Source: JAMZMI01 sp039944535 (GTDB lineage Bacteria > Bacteroidota > Bacteroidia > Cytophagales > Cyclobacteriaceae). From it: 64,000 nucleotides of DNA. Within the stretch, counting starts at the first letter, position 1. Each line of letters opens with the position of its first letter. Location of the stretch: contig JBDUYP010000007.1 in assembly GCA_039944535.1 (NCBI GenBank), positions 310,001-374,000 of the forward strand. The letters run 5' to 3'. Made by a program: the position numbers and the translations under genes. The notes below the pieces were generated by a model. The model was not told where the DNA came from and did no database searches. It saw only the letters and a program-made list of their open reading frames with translations. Shown here piece after piece: positions 59,729-64,000 of this stretch.

Positions 59729-60312
59729 GCTTGTGCTGTTTTGGTTAGGTGATCCAAAAATTTTCTAAAAGCCAAACCACGATGAGAAATGGCGTTTTTT
59801 TCTTCTGCCGTCATTTGAGCGAAAGTTTTTTGGTGTCCGGCAGGCAGAAAAACAGGATCGTATCCAAAACCCTCTGCTCCGGTACGTTCTTGTATGATTT
59901 GGCCGGGAGCTATGCCGGTAAATTGCATGGATCGTCCGGACTCATCTATGAATGTGATAACCGTTTTGAATGCCGCAGACCTATCGGATTTGCTTTCCAG
60001 ATTTTTTAACAGCAAGTCAATGTTGGCTTCATTGTCCTTCGGCTCTCCGGCATATCGTGCTGAGTAAACGCCGGGTTCACCATTGAGCGCTTTTACTTCC
60101 AACCCTGTGTCATCTGCGAAGCAGGCGACATTAAATTTTTCAAAAACATAGTTGGCCTTGATGCCGGAGTTTTCTTCAATGGTAAGGCCGTCCTCAGGAA
60201 TTTCTTCGGTTTGTCCCAGGTCATCGAGGGTTATGAGCTCGAAACCTTCAGGCAGCAATTGCCTTATTTCCTTTGCTTTGTTTTGGTTGTGGGTGGCAAA
60301 ACAAATTTTCAT
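59725..60312 (-). CDS. rdgB: XTP/dITP pyrophosphatase
   Basis: 195 residues. KICFATHNQNKAKEIRQLLP (N-terminal substrate loop, SerxxxK-like), TIEENSGIKANYVFEK, ACFADDTGLEVKALNGEPGV and GFGYDPVFLPAGHQKTFAQM with ISHRGLAFRKF at the end are the Ham1/RdgB signatures. The enzyme hydrolyses non-canonical purine triphosphates (ITP, XTP, dITP) to prevent misincorporation. It lies between the FKBP-like lipoprotein gene and udk on the same strand. Confidence 0.96.
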   Translation of the reverse strand: MKICFATHNQNKAKEIRQLLPEGFELITLDDLGQTEEIPEDGLTIEENSGIKANYVFEKFNVACFADDTGLEVKALNGEPGVYSARYAGEPKDNEANIDLLLKNLESKSDRSAAFKTVITFIDESGRSMQFTGIAPGQIIQERTGAEGFGYDPVFLPAGHQKTFAQMTAEEKNAISHRGLAFRKFLDHLTKTAQA

Positions 60313-60317
60313 AGAAG

Positions 60318-60962
60318 CTAGGAGTTGGGCTTTCGCACGAAGGTTGGATAAACATCTATGATAAATACAGAAGTGGAGTAAGCATCAGATGATGAGCCAT
60401 AAAAGGCAGCAGATGGCAGAACCATTGTTGCCCTACCTCCGACGTTCATTTGGATCATGGTTTTGGCTACTATCTCCTTGTATGTGGAGTTGAGAGGGCT
60501 TAGGCCACTTGCCAAAAACAGGTTAGTCACGGTCCATCCGGAAGGCGCAAGCGTAAATTTCCTGTTAGAATCAAGTCCGGTGAATACCGTGTCAATCTCA
60601 AACGGAACCAGAGTTACTGTATCGATTTCAAAAAGCCCATAGTCGATTGCCAACTGCCTTACGCTGGTTACCTGCACGCTATCGTCGGTTGTTCTCACGC
60701 TGAAATCGAAAGTTACGATATCATCATATTCGAGCTTTTCTCCATCTCCGGTTTCCAACACGGTATAAACAGCCAGGTTGATTGTGTCTAACAAACTGGG
60801 GTCATATCCTTGAGTGCTGATATATTCTGCCATGGCTGTGCTATCCTCCACGTATTTTCCGTTCGAGTCGAATGGTTGGATGGTATCTACATCGCCACAT
60901 TGCTCAAATATCAGGATCACCGCCAAAGCGGCTATCAAAGCGCTGATTCTTTTTCCCTTCAT
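60318..60962 (-). CDS. FKBP-like peptidyl-prolyl isomerase lipoprotein
   Basis: 214 residues from ATG 60962. The lipobox in LIAALAVILIFEQCG gives lipidated Cys22. The remainder follows the FKBP outline seen in Bacteroidota lipoproteins: LNLAVYTVLETGDGEKLEYD-like first strands (INLAVYTVLETGDGEKLEYD), DIVTFDFSVRTTDDSVQVTS, MIQMNVGGRATMVLPSAAFY and GSSSD...VFIIDVYPTF. Several canonical active-site aromatics are not evident, so it may act as a chaperone rather than an isomerase. It ends 5 nt before rdgB. Confidence 0.82.
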   Translation of the reverse strand: MKGKRISALIAALAVILIFEQCGDVDTIQPFDSNGKYVEDSTAMAEYISTQGYDPSLLDTINLAVYTVLETGDGEKLEYDDIVTFDFSVRTTDDSVQVTSVRQLAIDYGLFEIDTVTLVPFEIDTVFTGLDSNRKFTLAPSGWTVTNLFLASGLSPLNSTYKEIVAKTMIQMNVGGRATMVLPSAAFYGSSSDAYSTSVFIIDVYPTFVRKPNS

Positions 60963-60988
60963 AATGTCAACTCCTCTTTTTTGCAAAA

Positions 60989-61990
60989 TTAATGATCTTG
61001 AAACGTGGATATTAGTTTTTTGAATTTATTGACGGTTTCTTCCAAAGAAAGTTCAGAGTGCCCTCCTGCTGCATTTTTGTGTCCCCCTCCGTCAAAATGC
61101 TCAGCCGCAAAGTCATTTACCGCATAATCACCCACAGATCGGAAAGACATTTTCACTTCATCTTCCCTTTCCATGATAATGGCGGCAATGTTAATTCCTT
61201 TGATGGAAAGAGCGTAATTGACCAAACCTTCAGTGTCTCCTGACTTAAGATTGAATCGCTCATGGTCTTCTGCCGAAATCACAAAATAAGCGATGTGCTT
61301 ATCGGTTTCCACTCTCAATCTTTCTGCCAAAGCATATCCGATGAATCGCAAACGATTAACGGAATTGTTATCGTATATATTTCGACTGACTTTATTGATG
61401 TCAGCCCCAATGTCAATCAGACTGGCAACAGTTCTGTGAATCTTAGCCGAAGTAGAATTGTGCTTAAAGGAACCTGTGTCAGTCATGATGCCGGCATAGA
61501 GACACTCGGCAATACCAACATTAATCTCGTCTTTTCCGTCGAGCATGAGTATGAGGTCATAAATCAACTCTGCCGTGGCAGCTGATTTGTTGTCCCAAAG
61601 CTCAAAGTCGGCAAAATGTTCAGGGTTGAGGTGGTGATCCACAAGGAGCTTTTTGCTTTCAGACTTGGCAACCAGTTCACCTAGATTCTTGATTCTATTC
61701 AGACCCGAAAAGTCGAGGCAGCAGATGAGATCGGCCTGATCAAAATAATCCTTTACAGCGCCGAATGTATCCTCACTATTTACCAACACCTTGTCGTTTC
61801 CTTCCATCCAGCAAAGAAATTCAGGATATGACGTTGGTGTAATCACCTTGACTTCATGTCCGCGATTATGGAGAAAATGGTAAAGACCCAGTGACGAACC
61901 CAGAGCATCGGCATCAGGGCTGGCGTGTGTGGTGATTACAATTTTTTTAGGAGAAGATAGAAACCCTTTTAAAGCATCGAGTTCTTGCAT
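60989..61990 (-). CDS. DHH-family phosphoesterase (NrnA-like oligoribonuclease/pAp phosphatase)
   Basis: 333 residues. The DHH domain contains ITTHASPDADALGSSLGLYH (DxD), LICCLDFSGLNRIKNLG, LLVDHHLNPEHFADFELWDN (DHH) and AGIMTDTGSFKHNSTSAKI. The C-terminal DHHA1 domain has AAEHFDGGGHKNAAGGHSEL. These proteins degrade nanoRNAs and dephosphorylate 3'-phosphoadenosine 5'-phosphate with Mn2+. It is first of the minus-strand run NrnA, FKBP-like, rdgB, udk, and is divergent from ndk. Confidence 0.95.
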   Translation of the reverse strand: MQELDALKGFLSSPKKIVITTHASPDADALGSSLGLYHFLHNRGHEVKVITPTSYPEFLCWMEGNDKVLVNSEDTFGAVKDYFDQADLICCLDFSGLNRIKNLGELVAKSESKKLLVDHHLNPEHFADFELWDNKSAATAELIYDLILMLDGKDEINVGIAECLYAGIMTDTGSFKHNSTSAKIHRTVASLIDIGADINKVSRNIYDNNSVNRLRFIGYALAERLRVETDKHIAYFVISAEDHERFNLKSGDTEGLVNYALSIKGINIAAIIMEREDEVKMSFRSVGDYAVNDFAAEHFDGGGHKNAAGGHSELSLEETVNKFKKLISTFQDH

Positions 61991-62079
61991 GTAAAATTTG
62001 CCATTGGCAGAATGTAAGCCGCAAAAATCTCAATAAAAGCCATAAATACAAAATGTGTGGTGCCTGTGCCTTAAAGTGT

Positions 62080-62087
62080 TACTTTTG
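62080..62087 (+). promoter_or_regulatory. Bacteroidota -7 box TACTTTTG upstream of ndk
   Basis: TACTTTTG matches TANNTTTG, 36 nt before the ndk ATG. The -33 region is weak. Confidence 0.5.
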
Positions 62088-62123
62088 CAGAAATTTTAAA
62101 CTAGAAAATTAGAAAGACTCAAA

Positions 62124-62543
62124 ATGGCAGCAAATCTCACCTTTACCATGATCAAGCCTGATGCATTTGCCGCAGGCAACAGTGGCGCGATCTTGAAGAT
62201 GATCGAAGAAGCGGGCTTCAGCATCAAAGCGATGAAATTGACCAAACTCACCCCGACTACAGCCGGCGGATTTTACGCCGTACACAAGGAGCGTCCTTTT
62301 TACAATGACCTTGTGAACTACATGTCTTCAGGTCCGATTATTGCGATTGCGCTCGAAAAAGACAATGCTGTGGCTGACTTCAGAAAGCTTATTGGAGCGA
62401 CTAACCCTGCCGAGGCAGCAGAAGGTACCATCAGAAAGCTTTTTGCAAAATCTATCGAAGCAAATGCGGTTCACGGATCAGACTCTGATGAAAACGCATT
62501 GATCGAAGCATCTTATTTCTTCTCTGAGTTGGAGAGGTATTAA
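62124..62543 (+). CDS. ndk: Nucleoside-diphosphate kinase
   Basis: 139 residues, normal length. NLTFTMIKPDAFAAGNSGAI, FYAVHKERPFYNDLVNYMSS, GPIIAIALEKDNAVADFRKL and the active-site ANAVHGSDSDENA (phosphorylated His) are diagnostic. It equilibrates nucleoside tri- and diphosphates through a ping-pong mechanism. It is a single gene with its own promoter and a terminator 23 nt downstream, divergent from the DHH phosphoesterase gene. Confidence 0.97.
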   Translation: MAANLTFTMIKPDAFAAGNSGAILKMIEEAGFSIKAMKLTKLTPTTAGGFYAVHKERPFYNDLVNYMSSGPIIAIALEKDNAVADFRKLIGATNPAEAAEGTIRKLFAKSIEANAVHGSDSDENALIEASYFFSELERY

Positions 62544-62565
62544 TAGAACATTGACAATACAATAG

Positions 62566-62598
62566 AAAGGCAATTTTCGTAAGGAGGTTGCCTTTTTT
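62566..62598 (+). terminator. Terminator after ndk
   Basis: AAAGGCAA and TTGCCTTT pair around a 14-nt loop, followed by T residues. The 3' end runs up to the convergent 173-aa lipoprotein gene. Confidence 0.75.
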
Positions 62599-62605
62599 AG
62601 TTGAA

Positions 62606-63127
62606 TCATTTAAAAAACCAATGCTGACTGTTGGGATATATGCCAATGGCTTTGGTTGGCACGTCTGCCTTTTTTCCATTATGCAGGAGATAATATTTCT
62701 CAGAATGCGGGGCGAAATAGGCACTAATGGTGTCAGTGTCCCCATTGCCCAGGTAGAGGTAGTAGTTTAATACCACCACACTGTCCAGTTTGCACTGGTT
62801 GAAGCAATAGATTTCATCAAAGGGGCTGAAGTTTACAAGCATCCAATCTTGTGGGGTAAGATGGGTAGAGTTTGAAAACTGGATAGGCATGGTATAGCCT
62901 CTTTCATTGGTGAGGATTAGAGAATCTGGGTTAATTGGTTTATCATACCCCAGTAGGTTTTCCCATGTGTCCGGATCAACAAAAGCCCCCCCAGATCCAC
63001 CACAAGTGAGCCTTTGATCAAACTGACATTCTTCATTATTGTGGTCATCAAACAGGTCACAAGCTGTCAAGGCAGACAGAGCGGCAAAGAAACCGAAAAG
63101 AGAGATGGCGTTGAGCTTTATTTTCAC
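62606..63127 (-). CDS. Cysteine-rich lipoprotein, unknown
   Basis: 173 residues. The signal peptide AISLFGFFAALSALTAC has its lipidated cysteine at residue 23. The mature part carries four further cysteines in two loops (EECQFDQRLTCGGSGG and DEIYCFNQCKLDSVVVL), likely disulphide-bonded in the periplasm or at the surface. No family was recognised. It lies between ndk (convergent) and scpA (47 nt upstream on the same strand), which suggests possible co-transcription with scpA but no functional link. Confidence 0.75.
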   Translation of the reverse strand: MKIKLNAISLFGFFAALSALTACDLFDDHNNEECQFDQRLTCGGSGGAFVDPDTWENLLGYDKPINPDSLILTNERGYTMPIQFSNSTHLTPQDWMLVNFSPFDEIYCFNQCKLDSVVVLNYYLYLGNGDTDTISAYFAPHSEKYYLLHNGKKADVPTKAIGIYPNSQHWFFK

Positions 63128-63173
63128 ACAACTAATTTACCGAATTGGGAGCTTAAGGTATAATCTTTGAGCT

Positions 63174-63929
63174 TTAAATTTTTTCTACCCAAAAGTTGTT
63201 AAAGCCTTCACCAATATGCAGGGTAATTTCACCAAGTTGGAGCAGTTCCAGTATGGCAAGGAAGTTGAAAATCACGGCGATCTTCTCAGGCTTTTCTTCG
63301 ATGAGTTCGGTAAAAGCTACCCTGCGGCCTTCTTTTAAAATCAACCGCTGCAGCACAAAATCCTTTTGACTGGAAATGGTATATGGGTACTGGACAACCT
63401 GATGGGTAGGTTTGCTCTGCTCGTACTCATACCGTCTAATGACTTTTTGGAAAACTTTCATGAGCCTGTACAAGTCCAGGTCCTGCATCTCGGCTTCTAC
63501 ATCCACATTTTGCGAAAGCCCCTTGATTTCTTTCAGTAGGTTTCCGCGTCTTTCTCTATCCAGTCTGTCAGATTCCAGCTTTGAGAGTTCCGCTATCACG
63601 GATTTGTAGCGCTTGTATTCCAGTAGGTGTTTTACCAGTTCTTCGCGTGGGTCGATCTCATTTCCTTCTTCATCCAATACAGGCCTGGGCAGCAACATCT
63701 TTGATTTGATACGCATCAGTGTGGCGGCCACCAATATGAATTCACTGGCCACCTCCACATTCATATGCTCCAGATGATGGACATAATCCAGAAAATCTGC
63801 AGTAATCTTTGAAATGGGGATATCATATATATCCAGCTCGTCCCGCTCAATGAAAAAAAGCAGGAGATCAAAGGGTCCTTCAAATAGAGGAAGCTTTATT
63901 TCGAAATTTTCTGATGTGGTGGTACTCAA
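63174..63929 (-). CDS. scpA: Segregation and condensation protein A
   Basis: 251 residues. The N-terminal sequence FEIKLPLFEGPFDLLLFFIE with RDELDIYDIPISKITADFLDYV, and later EFILVAATLMRIKSKMLLPR and EIDPREELVKHLLEYKRYKS, are characteristic kleisin motifs; the C-terminal winged helix (TELIEEKPEKIAVIFNFLAI) binds the SMC head. ScpA with ScpB and SMC compacts and segregates the chromosome. A TTG at 63929 is preferred as start because it begins just before the conserved region; the frame is open to another TTG at 63974. Confidence 0.93.
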   Translation of the reverse strand: MSTTTSENFEIKLPLFEGPFDLLLFFIERDELDIYDIPISKITADFLDYVHHLEHMNVEVASEFILVAATLMRIKSKMLLPRPVLDEEGNEIDPREELVKHLLEYKRYKSVIAELSKLESDRLDRERRGNLLKEIKGLSQNVDVEAEMQDLDLYRLMKVFQKVIRRYEYEQSKPTHQVVQYPYTISSQKDFVLQRLILKEGRRVAFTELIEEKPEKIAVIFNFLAILELLQLGEITLHIGEGFNNFWVEKI

Positions 63930-64000
63930 AACGTTCTTTTTAGGCACACGAGCACTAACCGTGTGAAATCGCAAATTAAATCTAAATTTGCAGATTGTTC

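Overview
The window looks like a chromosomal segment of a Bacteroidota bacterium, most likely an aerobic Cytophagales relative (Reichenbachiella/Ekhidna/Marivirga type). Supporting signs are a TTTG-N19-TANNTTTG promoter in front of the tRNA gene, few Shine-Dalgarno sequences, SprB-type repeats, a DUF5777 barrel protein, a fused SecDF, GT3 glycogen synthase, a Nudix-type sugar regulator and many small lipoproteins. Gene density is high. No rRNA, CRISPR array, transposase or prophage was seen.

Layout. 0-9.7 kb is mostly housekeeping: the end of dusB, an EamA exporter, a zinc-ribbon membrane protein, GT3 glycogen synthase convergent with a CtpA-type protease, a tightly overlapped operon (hemerythrin/RIC-like protein, ruvX, def, omega-amidase), and a divergent pair that includes a MurF-like protein without a P-loop. 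9.7-14.2 kb is one minus-strand unit: an ECF sigma factor, a protein predicted to span both membranes (anti-sigma plus beta-barrel), a SprB/cytochrome-c-like lipoprotein, an OB-fold protein, YceI and DUF5777. 14.4-18.4 kb holds a DUF2461 protein, tRNA-Val(TAC) with a second copy of its 3' end downstream, and a PadR/FtsX-type permease pair.

18.6-21.3 kb is an accessory island. Two gene units are each bounded by perfect 10-bp inverted core sites (GTTATATGCC...GGCATATAAC and GTTATGTAGC...GCTACATAAC), the arrangement expected of integron cassettes. No integrase lies nearby, so this is a CALIN-like array. A RelE/HigB-like toxin and XRE antitoxin follow.

21.3-42.8 kb is a stress/xenobiotic block: HxlR with a nitroreductase, cupin and LLM oxidoreductase; an SDR; MarR with an RND-TolC pump; an NmrA-type reductase; TetR and a hydroxylase-like protein; a second RND-TolC pump with its own TetR; and an SDR/AraC pair. 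Palindromic operators are visible next to four of the regulators (HxlR, MarR, the second TetR and the toxin-antitoxin pair). 42.9-47.4 kb has small membrane proteins, a second ECF sigma module, an SRPBCC-GyrI fusion and a lipoprotein/barrel trio.

47.4-52.7 kb is a xylose locus: a divergent Nudix-HTH regulator with a 19-bp operator, then xylB, xylA and a sugar-proton symporter. Each gap after a structural gene carries a different repeat-like hairpin element. 53-64 kb returns to housekeeping: TonB, a MscS-like channel, a 54-aa CxxC protein, secDF, uridine kinase, RdgB, an FKBP-like lipoprotein, NrnA, ndk and scpA.
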